Assembly: GCA_021848545.1 (NCBI GenBank)
Contig: JAJZUL010000027.1
Coordinates: 1-46,286, forward strand
DNA length: 46,286 bases
Direction of reading: 5' to 3'
Source: Pseudomonadota bacterium
GTDB taxonomy: Bacteria; Pseudomonadota; Alphaproteobacteria; Rhodospirillales; Magnetospirillaceae
A program made the position numbers and the translations under genes. This document shows, piece after piece, positions 6,923 through 16,033 of this stretch; positions within the stretch are counted from its first letter, which is position 1, and every line of letters starts with the position of its first letter. Below the pieces are notes generated by a model, which was not told the DNA's origin, searched no databases, and saw only the letters and a program-made list of their open reading frames with translations.

Positions 6923-7687
6923 CTATTGCATCGTCGCCGGACCTTTCATGTCGCGGGGGCCGCCTTCGGGCAGGATGCCCAGGCGCCGGGCGACTTCCTG
7001 ATAGGCTTCCTCGACATTGCCGAGGTCGCGGCGGAAGCGGTCCTTGTCCATGCGTTCGCCGGTCTTGATATCCCACAGCCGGCAATTGTCGGGGCTGATT
7101 TCGTCGGCCAGCACGATCTGCATGTCGTCATTGGTGTACAGGCGGCCGAATTCGACCCGGAAATCCACCAGACGCAGCCCGATGCCGAGGAACAGGCCCG
7201 ACAGGAAATCGTTGATGCGCAGGGTCAGGGACATGATCTCGTCGAGATCCTGGGGCGTCGCCCAGCCGAAGGCGGTGATATGCTCTTCGCTGACCAGGGG
7301 ATCGTCGAGGGTGTCGGATTTGAAGTAATGCTCGACGATGCAGCGCGGCAGGGGCGTGCCCTCGGTCAGGCCGAAACGCTGCGCCAGCGATCCGGCGGCG
7401 ACGTTGCGGACCACGATTTCCAGGGGGATGATCTCGACTTCGCGCACCAATTGTTCGCGCATGTTGAGCCGGCGCACGAAATGGGTGGGAATGCCCATTT
7501 CGCCGATCCGCAGCATCAGATATTCGCTGATGCGGTTATTGAGCACCCCCTTGCCGGTGATGGTGCCCTTTTTCTTGTTGCTGAAGGCAGAGGTGTCGTC
7601 CTTGAAGTATTGGACCAGGGTGCCGGGTTCCGGACCCTCGAAAAGGACCTTGGCCTTGCCCTCGTAAATCTGTCTGCGTCTGGCCAT
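6923..7687 (-). CDS. purC: SAICAR synthetase, canonical bacterial form
   Basis: The 254-residue enzyme has the common bacterial PurC layout: [15 protein letters not shown] at the N-terminus, [55 protein letters not shown] and [14 protein letters not shown]. It catalyses the same step as the longer form at 3878-4861. The ATG at 7687 has AAGG upstream. A good sigma70-type promoter lies 83 bases upstream, and purS follows, so this appears to be the main purine-pathway copy. Confidence 0.95.
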   Translation of the reverse strand: MARRRQIYEGKAKVLFEGPEPGTLVQYFKDDTSAFSNKKKGTITGKGVLNNRISEYLMLRIGEMGIPTHFVRRLNMREQLVREVEIIPLEIVVRNVAAGSLAQRFGLTEGTPLPRCIVEHYFKSDTLDDPLVSEEHITAFGWATPQDLDEIMSLTLRINDFLSGLFLGIGLRLVDFRVEFGRLYTNDDMQIVLADEISPDNCRLWDIKTGERMDKDRFRRDLGNVEEAYQEVARRLGILPEGGPRDMKGPATMQ

Positions 7688-7769
7688 GAAAACCTTGAGG
7701 TGATGAGCGCGTGCCGCGCGGGGCCGGGAGCGACCCGCGCAAGGGCGGTCGTCGGATCGCTCTTCTGTT

Positions 7770-7798
7770 GATATAGCAGGGAGAGCCCGGCATGACAA
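7770..7798 (-). promoter_or_regulatory. Sigma70-type promoter of purC-purS
   Basis: On the minus strand TTGTCA (7793-7798) and TATATC (7770-7775) are 17 bp apart, each matching five of six consensus bases. Transcription would start near 7763, leaving a leader of about 76 bases with a GC-rich hairpin (CGACC...GGTCG). Confidence 0.65.
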
Positions 7799-7808
7799 CA
7801 AACCCAAG

Positions 7809-7831
7809 CCAATCGGCCTTGGGCCGATTGG
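7809..7831. terminator. Perfect 10-bp hairpin between the 8.1 kb gene and the purC promoter
   Basis: CCAATCGGCC (7809-7818), loop TTG, and GGCCGATTGG (7822-7831) form a perfect stem with TTTGTTGG following on the plus strand. It sits directly upstream of the purC promoter and probably insulates purC from leftward transcription of the mutY unit. The T content is modest. Confidence 0.5.
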
Positions 7832-7857
7832 TTTGTTGGTTGGTATGTTTTTGGTTG

Positions 7858-8130
7858 GCCTCAAGCGCCGGCGGTCGCGTCCGCTCCCTTGGCTGTCCTC
7901 GCGCCCTCCGATGGCTACGCCATCTCCGGGTCGCTCCGGCGCGCTCAACGCGCATAGTCGGCGGCTAAAGCCGCCTCCGGGTGCCAAAGGTCGAGGGTTG
8001 GCTTTTTTTAGCTTCAGGCGCTGGGGCTTGGGCACCCGGAGGAGCGCAGCGACGACTATGCGCGTTGAGCGCGCCGGAGCGAGCGCAAGCGAGTGAGGAT
8101 AAGCCAAGCGCGAGCGCCGGCGCCTGAGGC
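7858..8130. repeat. Large imperfect intergenic inverted repeat (arms of about 100-130 bases)
   Basis: The arms 7858-7989 and 8027-8130 are reverse complements in blocks. These are 7858-7873 with 8115-8130 (one mismatch in 16), 7931-7960 with 8053-8082 (30 of 30 identical), and 7974-7989 with 8027-8042 (one mismatch). The 30-base blocks share TCGCTCCGGCGCGCTCAACG. The blocks are spaced unequally, so the arms carry small indels. It fills most of the 457-base gap between purC and the next gene and contains no convincing gene. A related sequence with GCGCAAGCGAGGATAGCCAAG occurs near 27.96 kb. Confidence 0.8.
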
Positions 8131-8144
8131 TAAGCAACAATCTT

Positions 8145-8765
8145 TCAGCCGCCCGTGGCTGGACACGGATGGTCACCGGGATCGCGGATGTCGCACAGGG
8201 TCACGGAGCGGGCGAAGGCGTTCCATTGGGCGATGACCGATCGGGGCACCGGCACCGGCTGGTTGGGTTGGACCGCCTGTCCCATCCAGGTGCACTCGAC
8301 GACGTGCAGCGCGTCCTGGCCGCGGATGGCGATGATCATCATCAGGCCCGAGCGTCCGGTCCGCCGGCTGCGGGTGCAGGTGAAGCTCAGGGCGGCGGTC
8401 GGATAATTGTTGATGGAATGGGTGTCGATGGAGCTGACCCGGACGCCATCGCAATTGCGGCGGTTGCCGGCGACGATGTTTTCGACGAAGGCCTTGGGCG
8501 AGGGGGATTGCCCTTCATAGCGTTCGATATTGATGATCTGCGAGGCTGTGGCGGGGTTGTTGCCGTCCGGCACGATGCGGGTGACCGAGACGTTGCCCTC
8601 GTGCGGGCCGGCAAGCATGTGCCAGCCGACGGGCGGGCGCAGCAGCAGCCGCTCGGGCGGTATGGTCTCGCCGGCCGGCGCGGCCGACGCGGCGGCGGCT
8701 GTGGCCACCGCCAAAAGAAGAATCGGAAGCAGGTTGCGGGTCCAAAGGCCCATCATTCGTCCCAT
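8145..8765 (-). CDS. Exported hypothetical protein downstream of mutY
   Basis: The 206-residue protein has an N-terminal signal peptide ([28 protein letters not shown], cleavage near AAPAG) and a soluble mature part with several Cys (in NCDG, FTCTR, VECTW, LCDI and HPCP) that may form disulfides. I do not recognise the family. The ATG at 8765 is chosen because the signal peptide starts there; ATGs at 8756 and 8753 are alternatives. It starts 23 bases after the mutY stop and is probably co-transcribed with it. Confidence 0.7.
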   Translation of the reverse strand: MGRMMGLWTRNLLPILLLAVATAAAASAAPAGETIPPERLLLRPPVGWHMLAGPHEGNVSVTRIVPDGNNPATASQIINIERYEGQSPSPKAFVENIVAGNRRNCDGVRVSSIDTHSINNYPTAALSFTCTRSRRTGRSGLMMIIAIRGQDALHVVECTWMGQAVQPNQPVPVPRSVIAQWNAFARSVTLCDIRDPGDHPCPATGG

Positions 8766-8788
8766 CGCCGTCTGGTTCCCGTTGCGGG

Positions 8789-9850
8789 TCAATATCCCTT
8801 GGCCAAAGCGTGGCGGACCACCTTGCGCATGACGGATGGCAGAGCCTGATCCCCCAGACGGTCCAGCGGGCACCAGATGCCCCGGATCGCGGGCCGGGTC
8901 CCAGCTTTCCCCACCGCCACCTGAAGTTCAAGATGGAAATGGGTGAAGGTGTGCCGCACCAGACCGGGCAGCAGCCGCCATTCGGTTTCCAGCGGGGCCT
9001 GCCCGCCGGCCTCGGTGAGGGACCAGGATCGGTCGTCCCAGGGGGTCGAGGGGATTTCCATCATGCCGCCCAGCAGGCCCTCGGGCGCGCGGCGGCGCAA
9101 AAGCACGGCCCCGTCCTTGCGCAGAATCCAAAAGGCGATGCCGCGCCGCACCGGCCGTTCCGCCTTTTGCGCGCGGGCGGGCAGGGCGGCGGCGATGCCC
9201 CGTTTGCGGCCTTCGCAGGCGTTCATCCACGGACACAGGCCGCAGGCCGGCGATTTGGGGGTGCACAGGGTGGCGCCCAGATCCATGGCCGCCTGGGCGT
9301 AATCGCCGGGCCGGTCGGCGGGGGTCAGGGATGCGGCGAAGCGCCGCAAGGCCGGTTTGACCTTGGGCAGGGGCTCGGTCGCGGCGAACAGCCGGGCCAT
9401 CACCCGTTCGACATTGCCGTCCACCACCACCGCGTGGCGGCCGAAGGCGATGGCGGCGATGGCGGCGGCGGTGTACGCGCCGATGCCGGGCAGGGCGCTC
9501 AAGGAATCCTCGTCCTCGGGGAAGCGTCCGTCCCGCCATTCGGCGATCATGCGGGCGCAGGCGTGAAGATTGCGGGCCCGCGCGTAATAGCCGAGCCCGG
9601 CCCAGGCGACCAGGATGTCGTCCAACGGCGCGGCGGCCAGGGAAGCGACGTCCGGCCATCGTTCGACGAATTTCAGGAAATAGGGGATCACCGCCTGGAC
9701 GGTGGTCTGCTGCAACATGATTTCCGACAGCCACACCCGGTAGGGATCGGCGGCCTGACCGGCTTCCGCGCGCCAGGGCAGAGACCGGTGATTGCGGTCG
9801 TACCAGGCCAGCAGCAGGGCGGCGAGATCGGAGGGGGCGGTCGCGGGCAT
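8789..9850 (-). CDS. mutY: A/G-specific adenine DNA glycosylase
   Basis: The 353-residue base-excision repair enzyme removes adenine opposite 8-oxoguanine. Visible elements are WLSEIMLQQTTV with the catalytic Glu, the helix-hairpin-helix LPGIGAYTAAAI, VVDGNVERV with the catalytic Asp, and the 4Fe-4S cluster pattern C-x6-C-x2-C-x5-C in CTPKSPACGLCPWMNAC. A C-terminal NUDIX-like domain recognises 8-oxoG. The ATG at 9850 opens MPATAPSDLAALLLAWYDRNHR. It is divergent from the dciA-type gene; this neighbourhood is common in Alphaproteobacteria. Confidence 0.95.
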   Translation of the reverse strand: MPATAPSDLAALLLAWYDRNHRSLPWRAEAGQAADPYRVWLSEIMLQQTTVQAVIPYFLKFVERWPDVASLAAAPLDDILVAWAGLGYYARARNLHACARMIAEWRDGRFPEDEDSLSALPGIGAYTAAAIAAIAFGRHAVVVDGNVERVMARLFAATEPLPKVKPALRRFAASLTPADRPGDYAQAAMDLGATLCTPKSPACGLCPWMNACEGRKRGIAAALPARAQKAERPVRRGIAFWILRKDGAVLLRRRAPEGLLGGMMEIPSTPWDDRSWSLTEAGGQAPLETEWRLLPGLVRHTFTHFHLELQVAVGKAGTRPAIRGIWCPLDRLGDQALPSVMRKVVRHALAKGY

Positions 9851-9926
9851 GATGGTGAAACGACGATAGCCGAAGGGGCCTTGAAAAAACAGGGCGGTCG
9901 GGCCGAAGATCGATGGCGGACACGCC

Positions 9927-10421
9927 ATGACGGGTTTCAAGGATTTGACGGAGCGCGAGGACAAACGGGGAAGCGCCGGGCCGGTGGCGGTGGCGGCGAC
10001 GCTCGACCGGGTGACGCGGCCCCTGTTCGGCCGTCGCGGTTTCGCCGGTGGCGCCTTGATCGCCGATTGGCCGGCCATCGTCGGAACGGCGATGGCCGCC
10101 CATACCCAACCGCTGAAAATCGACTTCCCCAAGGGCGAGCGCAGCGGCGGCGTGCTGGTGGTCCGGGTGGGATCGTCGGCCTTCGCCCCCCAGCTCCAGC
10201 ATCTGGAGCCGCTGGTGGTGGAGCGGGTCAATCGCCATTTCGGCTATGGCGCGGTGGCGCGCATCAAGATCCGCCAGGGGCCGGTGGTGGTCCGACCGAA
10301 GCCGTCCGCGCCGCCGCCGCCCGGCCCGTTATCGCCGGATGGCGCCGCGTCGTTGGATAAGGTGGAGGATGCCGATCTGCGCGCCGCCCTGGAGGGGCTG
10401 GCCCGGCGGCTGGGACGGTAA
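9927..10421 (+). CDS. dciA: DUF721 (DciA-like) replication helicase-associated protein
   Basis: The 164-residue protein contains a DUF721 domain (about residues 22-118: DRVTRPLFGRRGF, ADWPAIVG, LVVRVGSSAFAPQLQHLEP, INRHFGY-like segment), followed by a Pro-rich linker and a short C-terminal helix. DUF721 includes DciA, which assists loading of the replicative helicase DnaB in bacteria that lack DnaC. Its place between mutY and a dsbA-like gene plus smc is typical for this class. Assignment to DciA rests on the domain and context; direct function is not shown. Confidence 0.75.
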   Translation: MTGFKDLTEREDKRGSAGPVAVAATLDRVTRPLFGRRGFAGGALIADWPAIVGTAMAAHTQPLKIDFPKGERSGGVLVVRVGSSAFAPQLQHLEPLVVERVNRHFGYGAVARIKIRQGPVVVRPKPSAPPPPGPLSPDGAASLDKVEDADLRAALEGLARRLGR

Positions 10422-10422
10422 A

Positions 10423-11052
10423 TTATCGCGCCAGCGGGTTGGGTGTGGGGGGCGCCACCCGCACCAGCCGGTTGCCGTCGGTGTGATGGAACGGCTCGTC
10501 CCGGCCCTTGATGGCCAGCACCGTGTCTTCCTCGTACGACCAGGACTCGTCGTCATGGATCGTGATTTCGATGCGGAAGGACAGGGTGCGAAAGGCGTGA
10601 TCGAGAAAGGGAACGGCGGCGATGCCGTTGACGGACGATCCGTTCTCGGCCGCGACCTCGAACCGTCGCGCCCCGGCCACCGTCCGGCCGGTGGCCAGGA
10701 CGGTCTGTCCCCGCGGGATGGTCAGGGTATGGGTCAGGGCGCCGGTGGCCGGTTCCCACAGCCAGTATCCCACCTGCTCGTGATAGGTCTTGATCTGTCC
10801 CGGCTTGGTGATGTGGGTGTGATAGCGCAGCCCGTACAGCAATTGCGGGCCGTTGGTGACGGGATCGATGGGCTGAAGTTCGATCCGCTCCACGTAATCC
10901 TGGCTTTTCGGTCCCGCCGCCTTGGGCTTGACGTCCACGCCCTTCACCCCTTCCCACACGCCGGCCAAGGGGGCGAGCGGCCCCAGATTGGCCAGGGTGT
11001 TCACGTCGATTTCCGCCGGTTCGGTATAGATGTCTTCGGGGAACGTGGTCAT
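10423..11052 (-). CDS. Nitrobindin/THAP4-like heme-binding beta-barrel protein
   Basis: The 209-residue protein resembles the FABP-type DUF1794 beta-barrels: LANLGPLAPLAGVWEG near the start, then alternating strands with YGLRYHTHIT, EQVGYWLWEPATGALTHTLTIPRGQTVLATGR and a C-terminal FRIEITIHDDESWSYEEDT. Nitrobindins of this fold bind heme and react with peroxynitrite or NO. I cannot confirm the heme His ligand from sequence alone. The start is ATG at 11052 (MTTFPEDIY). It is convergent with dciA (stops one base apart) and divergent from the dsbA-like gene. Confidence 0.65.
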   Translation of the reverse strand: MTTFPEDIYTEPAEIDVNTLANLGPLAPLAGVWEGVKGVDVKPKAAGPKSQDYVERIELQPIDPVTNGPQLLYGLRYHTHITKPGQIKTYHEQVGYWLWEPATGALTHTLTIPRGQTVLATGRTVAGARRFEVAAENGSSVNGIAAVPFLDHAFRTLSFRIEITIHDDESWSYEEDTVLAIKGRDEPFHHTDGNRLVRVAPPTPNPLAR

Positions 11053-11207
11053 GGGCCGGTTCTCGCAAAGGTTCGGTCTGCGCTTGAAACTTACCGGCAT
11101 CGCCGCCCCGGCGCGAGCGTCGATTGCCGCGGCGCGGCGACAGTTCTTGTGCCGGTCTGCGGGTGCTTTTAATATCCGCCCGTGTCACGCAAGATGGAGG
11201 AAAAGTG

Positions 11208-11894
11208 GTGAAAGCGGTCAATCGGCTGTTCGCCCCGTTCGCGCCCCTGGCGGCGCTGTCGATCTTTATGCTGTTCGCCACCATCGGAATCGCGCTTGCC
11301 GGGACCGTTCCGGCCCAGGCCGCCACCACTCCGCCCAAGATCGTCATCGGACCGCTGGATCAGGTGATGGGCAAGGCCGACGCGCCGGTGACCGTCATCG
11401 AATACGCGTCGCTGACCTGTCCCCATTGCGCCCATTTCGAAAAAGAGACGTTTCCGTCGATCAAGACCCATTGGATCGACACCGGCAAGGTGCGGTGGGT
11501 CTATCGCGACTTTCCCACGCCGCCGGTCAATCTGTCGGTGGGGGCGTCGATGATCGTCCATTGCGCCGGCAAGACCGATTATTTCGCGCTGCTGTCGCTG
11601 CTGTTCCAGACCCAGGACCAATGGGTGCTGGCGGCCGATCCCCTGGCCACCATCAAGCACATCGTCCTTCAGGGCGGGGTCAGCGGCAAGGAGGTGGATG
11701 CCTGCCTGGATCGCCAGAAGCTGGCCGACGCCATCAATGCCCGGGCGCAAAAGGCGATGCGGGAATACGGGGTGGACGCCACGCCGTCCTTCGTGATCGA
11801 CGGCAAGGTTCATGCCGGCGCCGAATCCTACGCCATGATCAGCAAGCAGTTGCAGGCGGCCTATGACCAGGCCATGCAGGGCCGCGAAAATTAA
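11208..11894 (+). CDS. DsbA-family thiol:disulfide oxidoreductase, exported
   Basis: The 228-residue protein has a signal peptide or anchor (residues about 12-35) and a thioredoxin-fold DsbA domain with the active-site CPHC in LTCPHCAHFEKETFP. The insertion helix region and the cis-Pro motif ATPSFVIDGK follow, as in DsbA/Bdb-type proteins. It should form or shuffle disulfides in the periplasm. The second of two adjacent GTG codons (11208) is chosen because GGAGG ends seven bases before it. The position directly upstream of smc is conserved in many Alphaproteobacteria. Confidence 0.85.
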   Translation: MKAVNRLFAPFAPLAALSIFMLFATIGIALAGTVPAQAATTPPKIVIGPLDQVMGKADAPVTVIEYASLTCPHCAHFEKETFPSIKTHWIDTGKVRWVYRDFPTPPVNLSVGASMIVHCAGKTDYFALLSLLFQTQDQWVLAADPLATIKHIVLQGGVSGKEVDACLDRQKLADAINARAQKAMREYGVDATPSFVIDGKVHAGAESYAMISKQLQAAYDQAMQGREN

Positions 11895-11956
11895 GATCGG
11901 GCGCCGGTCCTCCGTCCGGGCGGCATCGGGGGCCTGACGCGGTGGGGCCTCGGGGG

Positions 11957-14900
11957 ATGCTCCATTTCGCCGGATTGCGGCTGAGCGGCTTCAAGTCCTT
12001 CGTCGATCCGGTCGAACTGGCGATCACGCCGGGGATGACCGGCATCGTCGGCCCCAACGGCTGCGGCAAATCCAATCTCATCGAGGCCCTGCGCTGGGCC
12101 ATGGGGGAAAGCTCGGCGCGGCAGATGCGCGGCGGCGAGATGGACGACGTCATTTTCGGCGGCACCGCCAACCGCCCGCCGCGCAACGTCGCCGAAGTCA
12201 CCATCCGCCTCGACAACGCCGCCGATTGCCTTCCCGCCCGCTTCGCCGGCATCGCCGAGATCGAGGTGGCCCGGCGCATCGAGCGCGGCCAGGGTTCCAG
12301 CTACCGCCTCAACGGCTCCGAAATCCGCGCCCGCGACGTCCAGCTTCTGTTCGCCGACGCCGCCACCGGCGCGCGCTCGTCCGGTCTGGTCAGCCAGGGG
12401 CGGGTGGGGGCGCTGATCAACGCCAAGCCGTCCGAGCGCCGCTCCCTGCTGGAGGAGGCCGCCGGCATCGCCGGCCTGCATTCCCGCCGGCGCGAGGCCG
12501 AAGGCCGGCTGACCGGGGCGGAAACCAATCTGACCCGCCTGGACGACATCCTCGCCACCCTGGAGGACCAGCTCAAGGAATTGCGCAAGCAGGCGCGACA
12601 GGCGGCGCGCTACCGCACCCTGTCGGCCGAGATCCGCGCGGTGGAGGCGCAGATCCTGGCCCTGTCCTGGCTGGAGGCGCTGGCGGCGGTGGATCTGACC
12701 CGCGCCGGGCTGGCGGCGGCGCGCCAATTGGTGGAGGTCAGAACCGGCGAGGCGGCGGCGGCGGCAGCGGCTCTCGCCTCCGCCGGCGCCGATCTTCCCG
12801 GCCTGCGCGCCGTCGAGGCCGAGGCGATGGCGACGGCGCAGCGTCTGGTGGCCGAGCGCGAAGTGCTGGAGGCGGAAATCGGCCGTCTGGCCGAGACCCG
12901 CCGCGATCTCGACGGGCGTCTGGCCCAGGCCTTGTCCGATGGTGAACGGGAAAGCGCGCGGGCGGCGGACGCGGCCGAGACGGTGGCGCGGCTGACGGCG
13001 GAGCGCGACGGCCTGATCGCGGCGGGCCGGACGGATGCGGATATGCGCGCCGAGGCCGAAGACCGGGTGGAAGCGGCGGCCGAGGGGGTCGCGGCCATCG
13101 AACGCGATCTGACCGACGCCATGGCCGAGGCGGCGGCGGCGGATGCCGAGCGGGGGGCGGCGTTGCGCCGCCTGGACGAGGCCGAGACCCGACAGGCCCG
13201 TCTCGGCGACCGGGCGGCCCAGATCGCCGAACAGCGGGCGCGGGCCGCGGCCGAGGGCATCGACCGCGCCGATCTCACCGCCGCCGAAATGGAGCTGGAG
13301 GCGGCGCAGGAATATGTGGAGGAGGCCCACGAGGAATCCGAACGGGCCGGACGGGCGCGCACCGAAAGCGCCGCCGCCGCCGAGGCCGCCCGTGACCGAT
13401 TGCGGGAGCAGATGGCGGCCCGCGACCGGCTGAAGGCGGAAATCGACGCTCTGGCGTCGGTGCTGGCGTCGCCCGCCGACGGCTTTTCCCAGGTCCTCGA
13501 TCAGATCTCGGCCATGGCCGGCGACGAGGCGGCTTTGGCGGCGGCTTTGGGTGAGGATCTGTCGGCTTCGCTGGAGGACGGGGCGCCGGTGCGCTGGACC
13601 GAATTGCCGCCCATGGCGAACGCGCCGCTGCCCGACGGGGTCCAGCCCTTGGCGCGCCGAGTGACGGCGCCGGCGGCTTTGGGCCGGCGCCTGTCCCAGG
13701 TCGGCATGGTGGCCGATGCCGAAACCGCCCGGGCTTTGCAGGCCGCGCTGGGGCCGGGGCAGCGGCTGGTGACCCCCGCCGGCGATCTGGTGCGCTGGGA
13801 CGGGCTGGTCAAACAGGCCGGCGCCCCCGATCCCATGGCGGTGCGTCTGGCCCAGCGCAACCGGATGCGCGAAATCGAAATGCGCCTGGACGATGCCGAA
13901 TTGGGGATCGAAACCGCCGAGGCGGCGGCGACCGAGGCCGGGGCGGCGGCGGTGGCCTCCGTCGATGCCGAAACCCGCGCCCGCGAGTCCGCGCGGCGCG
14001 CCGAGGGCGATCTCGCCCGCGCCCGCGACGCCCACGCCGCCCTGGCCCAGCGTTTCGCCCAGGCCGAGACCCGTCTCGCCGCCCTGGTGGAACAGGAAGA
14101 CGCGGTCCGCGCCGATCTGGAGGAGGCCGCCGAGGCGGTGCTGACCGCCCAGGCGGCGGTGGCGGCCTTCCCCGAGGATGGCGAGGGGCGCGACCGCATC
14201 GCCGGGCTGCGCGCCGATCTGGCCGAACGGCGCTCCGGTCTGGTGGAAGCCCGCTCCTTGCTCGACCGTTGCCTGCGCGAGGCCGGCGAACGCGCCCGCC
14301 GCCTGGAGGGGCTGGAAACGGATATCGCCTCGTGGACGAAACGGGCGGAGGCGGCGCGCGCCCATCTCGACGAACTGGACTCGCGCCGGGCGGCGATCGA
14401 GGCCGAAATCGCCCGTCTGGCCGCCCTGCCGGGCCGGTTCGACGAACGCCGCGCCCAGTTGCTGGATCGGATCGCCGAGGCGGACGCGGCCCGCCGCCAG
14501 GCCGCGGATGCGCTGGTTACCGCCGAAAACCGGGTGGGCGAATGCGAACGCGCCGCCCGCGCCGCGGAAACCGCCTTGGCCGAGGCGCGCGAGGATGCCA
14601 TCCGCCGCGAAGCCGATCTCGGCGCCGCCGAGGCCGGGTGCCGCGCTGTCGCCGCGCGCATCGCCGAACGTCTGGACGTCACCCCCGAACAGGCGTTGGC
14701 CCTGGCCGATTTCGCCCCCGGCATACGGCCGGACCGGCCCGATCTGGAACGCCGGTTCGACCGCCTCAGCCGCGAGCGCGATTCCATGGGCGCGGTCAAT
14801 CTGCGGGCCGAGACCGAAGTCGCCGAACTGGAAGCGCGTCTCGGCGAACTGGCGGCGGAAAAGGACGATCTGATTCAGGCCATCGGCCGCCTGCGCCAGG

Positions 14901-15433
14901 CCATCGGCGAGCTCAACCGCGAGGGGCGCGAGCGGTTGCAGGCTTCGTTCGAGGCGGTGGACCGTCATTTCCGCGATCTGTTCGTGCGCCTGTTCGGCGG
15001 CGGCCGCGCCCATCTGTCCTTTGTCGATTCCCCCGATCCGCTGCAAGCGGGCCTGGAAATCATGGCGTCGCCGCCGGGCAAACGGCTTCAGGCCCTGTCG
15101 CTGCTGTCGGGCGGGGAACAGGCCCTGACCGCGCTGGCCCTGCTGTTCGCCGTGTTCATGACCAATCCGGCGCCGATCTGCGTTCTCGACGAGGTCGACG
15201 CCCCCCTCGACGACGCCAATGTCGATCGCTTCTGCACCTTGCTGGAAACCATGTGCCAATCCACCGGCACCCGCTTCCTGGTGGTCACCCATCACCGCAT
15301 GACCATGGCGCGGATGGACCGCCTGTTCGGCGTCACCATGGCCGAACGCGGCGTGTCGCAACTGGTATCGGTCGATCTGGCCCGGGCCGAGGCGCTGGTT
15401 CCGGCCGATGAGGCGCGGCAGCTACAGCCATAA
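11957..15433 (+). CDS. smc: Chromosome segregation protein SMC
   Basis: The 1158-residue ATPase condenses and segregates the chromosome as a dimer with ScpAB. The N-terminal head has Walker A GPNGCGKS (32-39). Two long Ala/Glu/Arg-rich coiled coils flank a hinge region (about residues 510-620), and the C-terminal head has the ABC signature LSGGEQALTALAL and Walker B VLDEVDAPLDD. The ATG at 11957 follows a G-rich stretch and fits the family start (MLHFAGLRLSGFKSF); a GTG five codons upstream is possible. It starts 62 bases after the dsbA-like gene. Confidence 0.96.
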   Translation: MLHFAGLRLSGFKSFVDPVELAITPGMTGIVGPNGCGKSNLIEALRWAMGESSARQMRGGEMDDVIFGGTANRPPRNVAEVTIRLDNAADCLPARFAGIAEIEVARRIERGQGSSYRLNGSEIRARDVQLLFADAATGARSSGLVSQGRVGALINAKPSERRSLLEEAAGIAGLHSRRREAEGRLTGAETNLTRLDDILATLEDQLKELRKQARQAARYRTLSAEIRAVEAQILALSWLEALAAVDLTRAGLAAARQLVEVRTGEAAAAAAALASAGADLPGLRAVEAEAMATAQRLVAEREVLEAEIGRLAETRRDLDGRLAQALSDGERESARAADAAETVARLTAERDGLIAAGRTDADMRAEAEDRVEAAAEGVAAIERDLTDAMAEAAAADAERGAALRRLDEAETRQARLGDRAAQIAEQRARAAAEGIDRADLTAAEMELEAAQEYVEEAHEESERAGRARTESAAAAEAARDRLREQMAARDRLKAEIDALASVLASPADGFSQVLDQISAMAGDEAALAAALGEDLSASLEDGAPVRWTELPPMANAPLPDGVQPLARRVTAPAALGRRLSQVGMVADAETARALQAALGPGQRLVTPAGDLVRWDGLVKQAGAPDPMAVRLAQRNRMREIEMRLDDAELGIETAEAAATEAGAAAVASVDAETRARESARRAEGDLARARDAHAALAQRFAQAETRLAALVEQEDAVRADLEEAAEAVLTAQAAVAAFPEDGEGRDRIAGLRADLAERRSGLVEARSLLDRCLREAGERARRLEGLETDIASWTKRAEAARAHLDELDSRRAAIEAEIARLAALPGRFDERRAQLLDRIAEADAARRQAADALVTAENRVGECERAARAAETALAEAREDAIRREADLGAAEAGCRAVAARIAERLDVTPEQALALADFAPGIRPDRPDLERRFDRLSRERDSMGAVNLRAETEVAELEARLGELAAEKDDLIQAIGRLRQAIGELNREGRERLQASFEAVDRHFRDLFVRLFGGGRAHLSFVDSPDPLQAGLEIMASPPGKRLQALSLLSGGEQALTALALLFAVFMTNPAPICVLDEVDAPLDDANVDRFCTLLETMCQSTGTRFLVVTHHRMTMARMDRLFGVTMAERGVSQLVSVDLARAEALVPADEARQLQP

Positions 15434-15529
15434 GTCATAGACGCGGGCGTGCGAACCCCCCTGTTTTGGGGCTGCTTAACCTCACTTTTTCATTTGATTT
15501 CAAAGCTCTGTAGGCTTCCTTTTCGGAAC

Positions 15530-15559
15530 TTGACATCGGCGGTGCGCAAACCGTATGGT
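15530..15559 (+). promoter_or_regulatory. Promoter of the atp F0 operon
   Basis: A perfect TTGACA (15530-15535) lies 18 bp before TATGGT (15554-15559). The start of transcription would be near 15566, about 57 bases before the atpI ATG. Most of the 188-base gap after smc is otherwise featureless. Confidence 0.65.
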
Positions 15560-15622
15560 GCCGGCGCTTTTAACGCCGGGATCGGGATGCGTACCGATGA
15601 CGGGCGGTCGGAGATGTGCACC

Positions 15623-16018
15623 ATGACCGATCCCGACCCCCCTCCTTCCCTGGAAGAACTGGACACCCGGCTGCGCGCGGCGCGGGCGCGGGAACGTGAA
15701 GTTCGAGAGGGCCGGAATCCGGACGGCCGGGGATCGGGGGGGCGGTCGGTATCCGGATTGGGCGTCGGCATGCGGCTGATGACCGAAATCGTCGTCGGTT
15801 TCGGCGTCGGCGCGGCGATCGGTTGGCAGCTTGACGTCTGGTTGGGCACCAAACCGTGGTTGATGCTGGTTTGGCTGGTGCTTGGCGGCATTGCCGGTAT
15901 CATGAATGCCTATCGTCAGGCCAAGGGCCTGGACGGCACGGTGGGGTTGGGCGCGGCCATCGACCGGCGGAACGAACGCCGGCATGACGGTGATCCCGAT
16001 GATGCCGAAAACGAGTGA
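15623..16018 (+). CDS. atpI: ATP synthase protein I (AtpI / AtpQ-like)
   Basis: The 131-residue AtpI-type protein has a charged N-terminus (LEELDTRLRAARARE), two membrane helices (MTEIVVGFGVGAAIGWQLDVWLG and PWLMLVWLVLGGIAGIMNAYR) and a charged tail, as in alphaproteobacterial AtpI. It assists c-ring assembly or Mg supply. The ATG at 15623 is preferred because GGAG lies nine bases upstream; ATGs at 15587 and 15614 are alternatives. It is the first gene of the F0 operon. Confidence 0.85.
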   Translation: MTDPDPPPSLEELDTRLRAARAREREVREGRNPDGRGSGGRSVSGLGVGMRLMTEIVVGFGVGAAIGWQLDVWLGTKPWLMLVWLVLGGIAGIMNAYRQAKGLDGTVGLGAAIDRRNERRHDGDPDDAENE

Positions 16019-16033
16019 TGTGAGGGGACGCAC

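Noticed and set aside
7858-8130. CRISPR array or tRNA cluster
   Set aside because: Repeats are inverted arms, not regularly spaced direct repeats, and no cloverleaf or cas gene is seen here or elsewhere in the window.
11891-15361. Very long open frame antisense to smc
   Set aside because: It mirrors the GC-rich codon pattern of smc, has no domain and would contradict the complete SMC protein on the other strand.
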